DNA of 64,000 nt, from NCBI RefSeq assembly GCF_947624825.1, contig NZ_CANQLZ010000006.1:1-64000 (forward strand), given 5' to 3'. The DNA comes from an uncultured Acinetobacter sp. GTDB taxonomy: Bacteria > Pseudomonadota > Gammaproteobacteria > Pseudomonadales > Moraxellaceae. Position 1 is the stretch's first letter; every line of letters begins with the position of its first letter. The translations under genes and the position numbers were made by a program. This document shows positions 46,492 to 55,270 of the stretch, in pieces. The notes under the pieces are model-generated. The model worked only from the letters and a program-made list of their open reading frames with translations. It made no database searches and was not told where the DNA came from.

Positions 46492-47040
46492 TTATTTTGA
46501 GCGATTTAACTCATAAACTAATCTGAATAGCTCTGCTTGGTATTTTGCATCATGCAAAGCATTATGATCACCTTGTAAGGTCGGATGTACATATTTATCT
46601 ATTGAGCTTGATTTTGTATCGTGCCAACTACATTTTGTAGCGCCCATAAAAAGAGCTTTGATATCTATGGCTGAAATGCCGAAAGGATTTCTATTCAAAT
46701 ATTTCAAAAAATAAAAATTTATAAAGGACCAATCGAATGGGGCATTAAGCCCTACGAAAACAGGAGCAGCATTCTCAGGCATATTTTGAATCAGCCAATT
46801 CTCAAATTGAGACATAGCCTCTTTTGGTGGGAGTCCTGCTTTACTTGCATGTTCTAAAGTTATGCCTGAGACTTTTAGGGCTTCTTCAATTGCTTTATCA
46901 CTAATTGGTTGGAGCATTATTGTAAATTCAACCGCAGGATTATATACAAAACATGCTCCTATTGTCAGCATACTGTGTTCACCAACAATAGGACCAGCTG
47001 TTTCAATATCAACAGAAATAAAGATTTCTTTCTTGCCCAT
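46492..47040 (-). CDS. DEDDh-type 3'-5' exonuclease, CBASS-associated
   Basis: 182 residues with the four exonuclease motifs: ISVDIETAG (Asp11, Glu13), VGLNAPFDWSFI (Asp), and GDHNALHDAKYQAEL (His and Asp). This is a stand-alone DEDDh/RNase T-like domain. It is the last gene of the type III CBASS operon, 28 bp after the TRIP13-like gene. Exonucleases of this kind are known accessory genes of type III CBASS (called Cap18 in the literature, as I recall). Its role here, such as limiting signal or degrading nucleic acid, is inferred. Confidence 0.82.
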   Translation of the reverse strand: MGKKEIFISVDIETAGPIVGEHSMLTIGACFVYNPAVEFTIMLQPISDKAIEEALKVSGITLEHASKAGLPPKEAMSQFENWLIQNMPENAAPVFVGLNAPFDWSFINFYFLKYLNRNPFGISAIDIKALFMGATKCSWHDTKSSSIDKYVHPTLQGDHNALHDAKYQAELFRLVYELNRSK

Positions 47041-47068
47041 TATTATGCTCCTTCCAACTAAGATTTCT

Positions 47069-47965
47069 TTATCCAGCCATTATAGGTGAGGGTTTAAGTT
47101 TACTAAGCGCTTGATGAAAATGTGAAATTGTTAATTCTGATTCAGGAAATGCTAACGCAACTGCTGTTGGATATAAACGAGTACGAATATCTGAATATGT
47201 CCAACCTGGTTCTTCACCACGAGGGGCTGTCACACTTACTAATTCTGCAATATCATTCTCTGAAAAGTTGATATCTGATAAGTCTTTGGTAAAAAGCTCA
47301 TGTCGCTCTTCATTTGATGGGCGAACAAATTCTTCTACAATTGAGGCTCTACGCAAGACAGCAGCATCTAGGGCAGCTAATCTATTGGTACATAAGATCG
47401 CAAATATCCGTCCACCATGTTTTCTCAAATCATCAATAGCCTGAATTAAAGTATTAACACCGACTTTATCTTCATGATGGCTATTTTCTTGGCTTCGAGA
47501 TGCTCCAAGTGAATCACCTTCATCAATAATAAGAAATGCTCGACCATTCCCACTGCCAATCGATCTAGTGATCTCATCGAATGCTTGTGAAATTAGAGTA
47601 CCCATTTCACCAACTTTACCAGTTCCTCTAACTTTATTACTTAATTTAAATAGTAGAGCATCTTCAATTTTAGCATCACGGGCTAATCGATTGACAATTG
47701 CCTCAGCATTTGCAGTTTTACCAGTACCAACATCACCATGGAAAATAGCTAATGGATATTGATCAGCAAGAAGATCAATTAATGCAATTTTCTTACCATG
47801 CTTCTGTTTGCTCCAGAGCTCTAACTCATCAACTTGCAGTAAGAGCTGTACTTGCTTTTTGATACGAGCATATCTTGATTCAAAACCAAGTAATTTATTA
47901 GCTAAATCATCAAATTGTTTAATTGGTAAATCTGCTTTAATTTCAAAAACTGTTGATTTGCTCAT
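47069..47965 (-). CDS. cap6: TRIP13/Pch2-like AAA+ ATPase of type III CBASS
   Basis: 298 residues. Walker A is GDVGTGKT (residues 77-84), Walker B FLIIDEGDS (Asp148, Glu149), and arginine-finger region AVLRRASIVEEF. In type III CBASS the TRIP13-like ATPase disassembles the HORMA-CD-NTase complex and so holds the system off. The N-terminal 60 residues would bind the HORMA partner. It overlaps the HORMA gene by 4 bp. Confidence 0.87.
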   Translation of the reverse strand: MSKSTVFEIKADLPIKQFDDLANKLLGFESRYARIKKQVQLLLQVDELELWSKQKHGKKIALIDLLADQYPLAIFHGDVGTGKTANAEAIVNRLARDAKIEDALLFKLSNKVRGTGKVGEMGTLISQAFDEITRSIGSGNGRAFLIIDEGDSLGASRSQENSHHEDKVGVNTLIQAIDDLRKHGGRIFAILCTNRLAALDAAVLRRASIVEEFVRPSNEERHELFTKDLSDINFSENDIAELVSVTAPRGEEPGWTYSDIRTRLYPTAVALAFPESELTISHFHQALSKLKPSPIMAG

Positions 47966-48459
47966 GAATAATCGCTCCTATTTGCACCATAACCATTACT
48001 GCTGTAGCCACGTTCCCCAACTGCTGAGAGGCTACTATGATTTGTACTTTCTGTTGTTGATACCCAAGTTATTTCAAATGGTAATTTAGAAATTTTATCT
48101 GATTCACTACGATATTTATCTGTATGTGACAATATAATTCTAACTCGGCCATCTGGTGTGTGAGGCCACATTACTCCACCTGGTCTTTCTGAACCTGATG
48201 CATTTTCAGTTTGAAATGTATATTGAATAGCTCTAATTTCTGAGCCATAGGAATTTATTAAGGTCACATCAACTTTAGATAAATAGTCATTTTTTGCTAA
48301 CAGCTCAATATCATGAGCATATTCTTTAGCTTCAGACTCAGTTATTGCCTTTGTACTACTTGCGATCATAACTAAATCCGCTTTGATGCTACGTACAACT
48401 TTTTCAACATCAGCAAAAGTATAAGTAGTGGTATAGGTGCTGGAATTAGACGAACTCAT
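47962..48459 (-). CDS. cap7: HORMA-domain sensor protein of type III CBASS
   Basis: 165 residues. The start STYTTTYTFADVEKVVRSIKADLVMI followed by YAHDIELLAKNDYLSKVDVTLINSYGSEIRAIQYTF is the pattern of bacterial HORMA proteins such as that of E. coli MS115-1. The Gly/Ser/Tyr-rich tail (GERGYSSNGYGANRSDYS) is flexible. HORMA proteins bind a trigger peptide, close, and switch on the CD-NTase. It lies 2 bp after the CD-NTase and overlaps the ATPase gene, so the three are coupled. Only one HORMA is present. Confidence 0.83.
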   Translation of the reverse strand: MSSSNSSTYTTTYTFADVEKVVRSIKADLVMIASSTKAITESEAKEYAHDIELLAKNDYLSKVDVTLINSYGSEIRAIQYTFQTENASGSERPGGVMWPHTPDGRVRIILSHTDKYRSESDKISKLPFEITWVSTTESTNHSSLSAVGERGYSSNGYGANRSDYS

Positions 48460-48461
48460 AT

Positions 48462-49409
48462 TTAATCCTTAATTTTGAATTTATTACCAAAAACTTCTTT
48501 CCAAATATCAATATCGTCTTCTACTGAAGCATAATTTGCGGTTTCCCATGCTTTTAAGGCTATATTGACAATTTGCTCTTTTTCGTTTGGAGTTATTCGC
48601 GAGGCCACATTATTTTCATGATTCGCAGGATCAATAATTACAACTGGATCAGAAAAATATTTCTCTATCTTTGCTGAGTTCTCAGGAAAATCGATACGTT
48701 TATTTAGTTCACTTTGTGCTATAAACCCCAAGAATTCTCTAAAACGTTGCTCAATATTTTGAGTCGGCCCATCACGATCTTGTAAATAAGCTAAAATCAA
48801 CTCGATATGAAAAGACTTGAGTCCAGGAGGACACGCAAAATTTTTCCACCGCTTTGCCATACGTACTAAAGTTCGATAGTGTTTGTCTGAATTTTTTCTA
48901 TCTTGGATAAATTGAATATGACAAGGGGCACAAGTCAAATTTCTTTCTTTGGACTTAAGATCATATTGCCAGCCATGATTTGGATCTAATTCATCTTGAA
49001 TAACAGGAACGATATCAACACTGATACCACTTTTGACAAAGGTTACTGTCGCAGCTCTTCGTTGGATTTCAAAATCTTCAACTGCCTTAGTAGGATAAAT
49101 TTTTGTTAGTAACGAGTAAATTAGATCATTAAGATTATCTAAAGTTGTATCATCAATATTTTTACCATCTATATAGAACACAACGTCAACATCGATATCA
49201 TCCTCTGCTGTTTTTTTTAGAATTGTGAACTTAGCAAACGAGCCAGCTTTGACTACCTTTTTTACTTTTAAGTCAGAGTTTACTGTTATATGTTTACGCA
49301 GTTCAGCAATCAAATTATCAACTTGTGCATGATATTCTTTACGTTTTTCAGAAGATAAACGCAAAATATTGCCATCATAGTATTGGAGATCTGAATTTTT
49401 AAGTGACAT
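48462..49409 (-). CDS. CD-NTase (cGAS/DncV-like nucleotidyltransferase) of CBASS
   Basis: 315 residues. The nucleotidyltransferase core has GSFAKFTILKK (Gly56-Ser57), the metal-binding DIDVDVVF (Asp73, Asp75) and the third acid in GISVDIVP (Asp132), followed by the OAS-like helical domain. These enzymes make cyclic oligonucleotides upon phage infection. Grouping with HORMA and TRIP13 genes suggests a clade C-type enzyme, which typically makes cyclic tri-adenylate; the product here is not determined. Confidence 0.9.
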   Translation of the reverse strand: MSLKNSDLQYYDGNILRLSSEKRKEYHAQVDNLIAELRKHITVNSDLKVKKVVKAGSFAKFTILKKTAEDDIDVDVVFYIDGKNIDDTTLDNLNDLIYSLLTKIYPTKAVEDFEIQRRAATVTFVKSGISVDIVPVIQDELDPNHGWQYDLKSKERNLTCAPCHIQFIQDRKNSDKHYRTLVRMAKRWKNFACPPGLKSFHIELILAYLQDRDGPTQNIEQRFREFLGFIAQSELNKRIDFPENSAKIEKYFSDPVVIIDPANHENNVASRITPNEKEQIVNIALKAWETANYASVEDDIDIWKEVFGNKFKIKD

Positions 49410-49428
49410 TCGGATAGGTTTCCCAAAG

Positions 49429-50964
49429 TTAGTTATTAAGAGTTAATCCATAAGCAATATAATCTGCTGTTACTGCTGCCGCAGCTTTTGCTGCTAAATC
49501 ATGAAAGCGATTGTCTTTTGTGGAGTCCCCAAAGTCGCTAATTCCCCTAATCATCAACACAGGCTTTTTGTGGTTAGCACAAGCTGCAAATACTCCTGCA
49601 CCTTCCATCTCAGCGACTTCTATTTTTCCATTAAGCTCTTTCAAAGCTCTAAATTTTTCTGGATCGCGAAGAAGCTTCTCACCACTTCCAATTGTGGCTG
49701 TCTTAGGCATAACGCTTTTAGCGACTGGTCCAATTTCAATGTTCTCTGGAAAATTGATTTCTAAGGCCTCATAGCTTTGAATTAAACGATTTTCTACAGA
49801 ACTTTTATTAGATAAATATGTATTAACATCCTGCCTAACTTTTAAATCTAACTCTGTACTTCTAGAGCGGTGTTCCGTAACCCCGCCTTCAATTAGAGCA
49901 GCTCCTTCATACGCAACAACCCGTTCAGATAAGACTACTTCACCTAAAGAACATTTTTCTCGCATTCCCGCAGCGATACCTAACATGATTACATTCTTGG
50001 GTTGTAATTCGCTTAGTAATGTAGATGTAATTGAAGATGCATCTACATTTCCTGGACCTGCAAAAGATGCAATTGCACAATTTGCACGCACTCCATTATT
50101 TCGAATAATTACTGTCTTCCAAACGTGAAGCCCTATACTAGTAATAAAGGGCTGAGTATCTTCACTAATATTTAATGCCTGTCTTGCTGCTGATAGCTCA
50201 ACTGGTAAAGCTGTTAATACTAATACATCTGGTGGAAGAGCAGCTAATCGAGCTTGCTCTTCTTCATGAAAGATTGTGATAATTCTCTTTGATATTTGTG
50301 AGAAATCTAATACAGGTTCTTCTAGAGTAATTGCTGAAATACTTTTTACTACCGACAAACCAGTATTTTGCATGTAAGTTAAAGGAGCTTCACGAAATTT
50401 TTGAAGGACACCTAATGCACCCTTTCCATCTTCTTTATTTGCTCCCAGTTGAAGATCAAGGGGTAAAACAGGTAGTGATTTCTTTGCCATTTTGTGGGCT
50501 CTATCTAATACACCTTTACCACCACCTAGAGCTATCATTGCTGTAGCATGCTCTATTTGTTCTTCGCCGACATTGCTTCCAGTTAGGATCTCATCATCGA
50601 TACAGATATGCTCAGCAATACCACGAGCTATCATGCTATTCAAAAGCTGACGCTGTTCAACGTTTGTTTTATTTTGTAACCGATCATTTGATGCAACAAT
50701 CTTTAGACGTACATCGTTATTATTTTCTTTGGTTAATTCATTAATCTTTCTTGCAATAGTCCAATCAAACAGTAAAGGTTTTTGATTTTCATTAACTGGT
50801 TCAGCTGAAAAATAGCCAACAAAACTTCCACCTGAATTAATTATTTCTGTAACAAGAGTTTCAACAAATGCATGTGCCTTATCAATTTGGTCATCATTTG
50901 TAGCATGAGAAATACTCCCTGCCAGTAGAATGCAGCTATCAGAAAGCATATGAGAGTCGTTCAT
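49429..50964 (-). CDS. CBASS effector: SLOG-like sensor fused to a PNP/nucleosidase domain
   Basis: 511 residues. The N-terminal part (about 1-235) has a Rossmann-like SLOG/LOG pattern: CILLAGSISH, FVGYFSAEP, ATAMIALGGGKGVLDRAHKMAKKSLPVLPL. The C-terminal part (about 245-511) is a purine nucleoside phosphorylase/nucleosidase domain with VLVLTALPVELSAAR, VIMLGIAAGM, VAEMEGAGVFAAC and MIRGISDFGDS. PNP-domain immune effectors of several systems cleave ATP. Here SLOG probably senses the cyclic nucleotide and PNP depletes nucleotide; both roles are inferred. It is the first gene of the operon, 19 bp before the CD-NTase. Confidence 0.82.
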   Translation of the reverse strand: MNDSHMLSDSCILLAGSISHATNDDQIDKAHAFVETLVTEIINSGGSFVGYFSAEPVNENQKPLLFDWTIARKINELTKENNNDVRLKIVASNDRLQNKTNVEQRQLLNSMIARGIAEHICIDDEILTGSNVGEEQIEHATAMIALGGGKGVLDRAHKMAKKSLPVLPLDLQLGANKEDGKGALGVLQKFREAPLTYMQNTGLSVVKSISAITLEEPVLDFSQISKRIITIFHEEEQARLAALPPDVLVLTALPVELSAARQALNISEDTQPFITSIGLHVWKTVIIRNNGVRANCAIASFAGPGNVDASSITSTLLSELQPKNVIMLGIAAGMREKCSLGEVVLSERVVAYEGAALIEGGVTEHRSRSTELDLKVRQDVNTYLSNKSSVENRLIQSYEALEINFPENIEIGPVAKSVMPKTATIGSGEKLLRDPEKFRALKELNGKIEVAEMEGAGVFAACANHKKPVLMIRGISDFGDSTKDNRFHDLAAKAAAAVTADYIAYGLTLNN

Positions 50965-51152
50965 TTTAAGCCCAGTTATTTCTATTGATGCAATGAGTAC
51001 TATTTTTGAGTAATCATTATTATTAAGTTTAGTAGTTTGATATAAGAGTTTATTACATACTTATATAACTAATTTTTTAGTTGGGATGACTGTTTCTAAT
51101 TGCAAGGGTAGTGGTAAAATTTTATTCGATTTTTCTGAGTGGTTGATTAATT

Positions 51153-51629
51153 ATGGCAAGTAATATTAGTTCTGAGCAGGCGGTAGAGCATGCTTGGAAA
51201 TATTTTGAATTACATTCTAATCAGAGAATAACCTTATTTAATTATTTTCTTTTTATTATGGCAGGTTTGGGTACAGCTGTTGGAGTAATTCTTCAATCCT
51301 CAAACAAATTTTCATATGTGGGTATTTTCATTAGTATATTTATCATTGTTGTATCTGTGGTTTTTTGGAAGCTCGATCAAAGAACCTCTTTTCTTATTAA
51401 GCAATCTGAGCAAGTTTTTAAAAAACTAGAAAGAAATTCTTCAATTGATATTGGGATATTCTGTAATGAGGATGCTAATTTAGAAAGAGCCAATAAGAAT
51501 AAAGCTTTTGTTAATCAAATTATTACGTATGGTTTATTGTTTAGATCAACTTTCTTTATCACTGGATTGGTTGGTGTCATAGGGGTTTTAATTTTTTACA
51601 TGAAGATTATAGGTTATATTGTACTATAA
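51153..51629 (+). CDS. Small membrane protein of unknown function
   Basis: 158 residues with three predicted helices (about 29-47, 53-72 and 128-153) around a cytoplasmic helical region KLDQRTSFLIKQSEQVFKKLERN. The arrangement recalls SLATT-like small membrane proteins, but I do not match it firmly to that family. It is divergent from the CBASS operon and convergent with tnsE, inside the Tn7-like cargo. It could be a second, independent defence or toxin gene; no function is claimed. Confidence 0.6.
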   Translation: MASNISSEQAVEHAWKYFELHSNQRITLFNYFLFIMAGLGTAVGVILQSSNKFSYVGIFISIFIIVVSVVFWKLDQRTSFLIKQSEQVFKKLERNSSIDIGIFCNEDANLERANKNKAFVNQIITYGLLFRSTFFITGLVGVIGVLIFYMKIIGYIVL

Positions 51630-51689
51630 TCTTCATTAATTTAATTGTTTAATATTTTTTAAATAATATTTTAATATAAGTTAAGTGTT

Positions 51690-53291
51690 TTAGGTCAAAT
51701 CTCTTAATCCATTCATGATTCTCATAGCCCAATTATTAACTGATTCTATTGAGCAGTTTTCTTGTACTGAAAATCGTGGATGGATAATATATGTATGAGA
51801 GTTTTCTCCAAATACATCATTAAATAGTTCATTTGGCCAAGACAATGATTTTGCAACTAAGTGTTTTTTAATATCATCCAGATAAAATTTCCAATCATCG
51901 GTTGTGAGATGAATAAGTTTAGTTGAGATACTCTTAATACCATCTGATGTATCTAACTCGATAAGTAGAAAATCTTTTCCTTTCTGAACAAGATGTACAA
52001 ACTTAATTGTTCGTCGTATATTGTCACCAATTTTATGACATTCTGAACGTCCTACTTTTATGAGCTCATGAGTCATGGACTCATATAGTGTGCACTGATG
52101 CTCAGACTGGAGTATTTCAATCAACGAATTGAAGTCATTATAACGTTGAGCATATTTCTGATCATAATTTGTGTAATCTTTTTTGCCTCCAACATCGGCA
52201 GCAGGTAGATCTCCAGCACTATTTGCCTCGTCTGTACTGACTAAATTCCCAGAGCCAGACTCATCATCATTACTATCATCTTTTGCTCTCTGTCCAGTAA
52301 TTTTGATTTTACCTTTCTTAGTTATTTCTAATGGCTTAATGAAGCTTACCCAAGATTCATTAGCATTTAAAACTCGAATTCCTTGTTCTATAGAAGCTGT
52401 TGCATCATCCTCAATGGTAGAGCCAAGGGAGTCACTATATTCTGGTTTATAACCTTGCCCTGATTGTTGTCCTTCAGTCTTGATTTGAATGAAAGATGGA
52501 TGTGAAAAAGTAATGTTTGTTGGAATATCAGTATCAATTTCGATGCCAACAATCTCTTCTACAAGAAAAGCATCTCGTGATGTGTTATATCGTCCTCGGA
52601 AATGTAATGTCCAACCTTTCATTGATGGTGGGTCAAACTGGAAAATCCATTTTTTCCACCCATTCTGATCTTTTAGTTGAGTGTTAAAGTAACGCGAAAT
52701 ACTTTCAAATGATTGTTTTGCATTTGGATCAAGTAGCAACCAAGCAAGTAGGATTTGGGTTCCTTTCTGATTTACTAATTTTAAAGGCATCGTATTATTT
52801 TCTAGAAAAACAATTAAGTTTTCCTCATCATTTTGAATGACTTCAAACTCATGTTGGATCGTGGTGGTAGAGAGACTTGCTCGACAAAAATAAGAATTAA
52901 TGAGAAAAAGTGTTCGAGCTAATTCAAGCTGAGGAAGATGAATTGTGGCTTGATTCTGTCTTTCAATGACAAAGCTGGTTTGTATTCCTTCAAAATATGC
53001 AAGTTTTGGATCAGTCGATAATTCGTTAAAGTCTTTTAAGTATGATGGAGTAAGGACATCTTGATTGGTCAATGTAATGGCTAGGTTTGGTTGAGATAAT
53101 TGCCGTTCACTACAATTTATCTTTTTACCTCGGATTAGCATGGAGGAATTACTGAAATTTGTAAATTTTTTCTCCTGCTTTGGTGAACATTGAAGGTTGA
53201 TACTCCATATCTTCGATCTTGAGCCTTTGAAAAGTCCGCCAATATGAGTAATTGTTACATTATGATCAAAATTATTAATTCTTGCTGTCAT
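51690..53291 (-). CDS. tnsE: Tn7-like transposition protein TnsE
   Basis: 533 residues with strong likeness to Tn7 TnsE across the length: DHNVTITHIGGLFKGSRSKIW at the start, then HLPQLELARTLFLINSYFCRASLS, FQFDPPSMKGWTLHFRGR, and NLVSTDEANSAGDLPAADVGGKKDYTNY before the C-terminal domain. TnsE directs insertion into replicating DNA such as conjugal plasmids. It overlaps tnsD by 17 bp, the normal Tn7 order. Without TnsABC it cannot act alone; it could only work with a related element in the cell. Confidence 0.93.
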   Translation of the reverse strand: MTARINNFDHNVTITHIGGLFKGSRSKIWSINLQCSPKQEKKFTNFSNSSMLIRGKKINCSERQLSQPNLAITLTNQDVLTPSYLKDFNELSTDPKLAYFEGIQTSFVIERQNQATIHLPQLELARTLFLINSYFCRASLSTTTIQHEFEVIQNDEENLIVFLENNTMPLKLVNQKGTQILLAWLLLDPNAKQSFESISRYFNTQLKDQNGWKKWIFQFDPPSMKGWTLHFRGRYNTSRDAFLVEEIVGIEIDTDIPTNITFSHPSFIQIKTEGQQSGQGYKPEYSDSLGSTIEDDATASIEQGIRVLNANESWVSFIKPLEITKKGKIKITGQRAKDDSNDDESGSGNLVSTDEANSAGDLPAADVGGKKDYTNYDQKYAQRYNDFNSLIEILQSEHQCTLYESMTHELIKVGRSECHKIGDNIRRTIKFVHLVQKGKDFLLIELDTSDGIKSISTKLIHLTTDDWKFYLDDIKKHLVAKSLSWPNELFNDVFGENSHTYIIHPRFSVQENCSIESVNNWAMRIMNGLRDLT

Positions 53292-54807
53292 CAGTTTTAA
53301 AAAATCCAGATAATTCTAAAATTCTTGAGGCGTCAGGAGTTATTCTTTCTTTACTGAGTCCTGCTAAACGGAAGACTCGCCATAAGTGTAATTGTTGATT
53401 ATCTAACGATAATAATTCAACAGCTACACAGACTCTCCGTAGTTGATATTCAGTGATGCTTTCAACATATTTCACTAAAAATTGTTTAACTAATGGGAGC
53501 TTGTTAAGATTATGTTCTATTGTTGAATGCTGTGGTAATTGCATAAGATACCAGTTTGCAGAATGTCTCGGAGTACTTAGATCATCTTTAGATTGATGTG
53601 CAATTCGTAGTAATAGTTTTACGTATACCCGATCACGTTGAGGCCATTCCACTCGGGTTTCAGGTGCTTGTTGGATTATTTGATGTTCTGAGTTAAAGCT
53701 CTGGAGCCACTGATAATCATAGCGATACAACCATGCATAGATAGCGCCTCCATTTCGTATGGAACGACTTGCTTTAATACCATTTTCTAGAACTAACTGT
53801 TGCCATTGTTCTCTATGTTGTTCACGTTTAATTATATCTAGGGTATCTTCGTTAGGTTTAGTTTTAACAATAAAAACGGGTTGAATATTTTGGACGTAAT
53901 GAAAAATATCTTCTAATTTTTCCTTTGGAGTAAAGGTTTGATGAATCAATAGATGTTCAAAGAAGCTAAAACTTTTTCGATGCTTACGGAATATGCTTTT
54001 TAACCAGGAATTTTCTTCACCTTGGTGGCAGAGTAAATTCTTAGTTTGAAGATATTCTTTGCCCCAGTGTTGTAAAACTAAGGATAAAATTTCATCATGT
54101 TTAATATGCTTTCCTCGTGTGTAACCAAAGTCATGTGCTAATCCATGGTAAAAATGACTCCATTGCTCAAAAGAAATAGATGGATAGGATGATAGCTTAA
54201 ATAATTTTTGCACTTGGTAAGACATAATGAAGTCTTGAGGGAAGACTGAGCTGAATGATTCTATTGAAAAGTTTGATTCAATTAAGGGTTGGAAATGATG
54301 TCTAGAGTCCGATGGTTTTTCTTTATAAATAATTAATGGTCCGTGATCTAAACAGATTGGTAGGTTAGGAATAAACCAATTTCTTTTCCAAAAAGCTTCA
54401 CCATAAGTCTGTATTTGAATTTCAATACATTTTGGACAAACTTGGAAATTCTGAATTGCCTTGATTCTTGATGCAGAAACTCCAAACATTGTATGTAGAG
54501 CACCATTGGTTTTACCTTGCATCAGTTTAATGGCTTTATTACGTATTTTTTGTGGAACAAATGGGGCATACAGTGGAAATAAGGTATTTTGGTTTATCAA
54601 ATCATTAGTTGAATATTGTTTTGTTTTTCTTAATAAATATGCAATTTTAGAGACATGGCTGGGTAAATCTAGCGTTGCTATAACAGCTCTAGTACCAAAA
54701 ACCTCATCCAACAGTTGTTTAGGACTGGTAATGCCATGATACACACCTGCCCGTGCTATTGAGCTGTATAGAAGTTCATCGGGGTGTGGTAATGGAAAGT
54801 TATGCAT
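53275..54807 (-). CDS. tnsD: Tn7-like target-site selector TnsD (TniQ domain)
   Basis: About 510 residues from MHNFPLPHPDELLYSSIARAGVYHG, which aligns with the Tn7 TnsD start; ATG at 54816 would add three residues. The TniQ zinc site is CPKCIEI...LPICLDHG (CCCH). GEAFWKRNWFIPNLP and WLKSIFRKHRKSFSFFEHLL are also TnsD-like. TnsD binds the attTn7 site at glmS and recruits TnsC. Here tnsC, tnsB and tnsA should lie upstream but are absent: the gene is followed, at its 5' side, by unrelated DNA. Confidence 0.93.
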   Translation of the reverse strand: MHNFPLPHPDELLYSSIARAGVYHGITSPKQLLDEVFGTRAVIATLDLPSHVSKIAYLLRKTKQYSTNDLINQNTLFPLYAPFVPQKIRNKAIKLMQGKTNGALHTMFGVSASRIKAIQNFQVCPKCIEIQIQTYGEAFWKRNWFIPNLPICLDHGPLIIYKEKPSDSRHHFQPLIESNFSIESFSSVFPQDFIMSYQVQKLFKLSSYPSISFEQWSHFYHGLAHDFGYTRGKHIKHDEILSLVLQHWGKEYLQTKNLLCHQGEENSWLKSIFRKHRKSFSFFEHLLIHQTFTPKEKLEDIFHYVQNIQPVFIVKTKPNEDTLDIIKREQHREQWQQLVLENGIKASRSIRNGGAIYAWLYRYDYQWLQSFNSEHQIIQQAPETRVEWPQRDRVYVKLLLRIAHQSKDDLSTPRHSANWYLMQLPQHSTIEHNLNKLPLVKQFLVKYVESITEYQLRRVCVAVELLSLDNQQLHLWRVFRLAGLSKERITPDASRILELSGFFKTDDSKN

Positions 54808-55270
54808 ATGTATCATGATTGTATCAGCTTATTTTTCAAATAGCGTTTTAACAGAAATAGACTTATTTCTTTAGCTTAGCTTCCTAAGCCCCCAAATTAA
54901 TTTACATGACATTAAGCATTCACAAAATGGACTTTTTTAAAATCTGTGTAAATACCGTTTAAAAGGCTTTCAAACTCGATTATAAAACGACTCATGGGGT
55001 AATCCTTCAGCAGAATTACTACTAAACTATGATCCATCACGATAAAGTTAGAGCGATGCTTCAAGACCATCTCTATAGCAAGGGCCCGTACTGATAAGTA
55101 AGATCAAACTGTCTTTTATGTAATTTAAAATATTGATATTTAATGAAAAATAAGGATTATAAAACCCTGCTTTTTACTTAAAGGAGGATTTGGAATTGAT
55201 AACGCATAGGCTTGTTTTTCAATAAATGTCATATTATAAGCTCATAAGTAAATTATATTTCAGACATTTG
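54808..55270. other. Junction region lacking tnsABC, with a possible gene fragment
   Basis: About 460 bp between tnsD and the PBP2 paralog. No TnsB-type repeat and no tnsC remnant is seen, so a deletion or rearrangement ended here. On the minus strand an open stretch at 54912-55070 encodes 52 residues (including ILLKDYPMSRFIIEFESLLN and ending KKVHFVNA) and may be the end of an unknown gene. AAATATTGATATTTAAT near 55129 resembles part of the repeat after ssb (AAATATTGTATTTAAT). Confidence 0.45.

Noticed and set aside
46242..54816. A complete, active Tn7-like transposon
   Set aside because: tnsA, tnsB, tnsC and a right end are not found in the window beyond tnsD.
45115..54916. Shared 13-base string attaatttacatg near 45115 and 54897 as element boundaries
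   Set aside because: The first copy is coding sequence of the beta-family gene end; in such AT-rich DNA the match is probably chance.
55180..55230. Strong Shine-Dalgarno AAAGGAGG suggesting a plus-strand gene
   Set aside because: The frame after it stops within a dozen codons.
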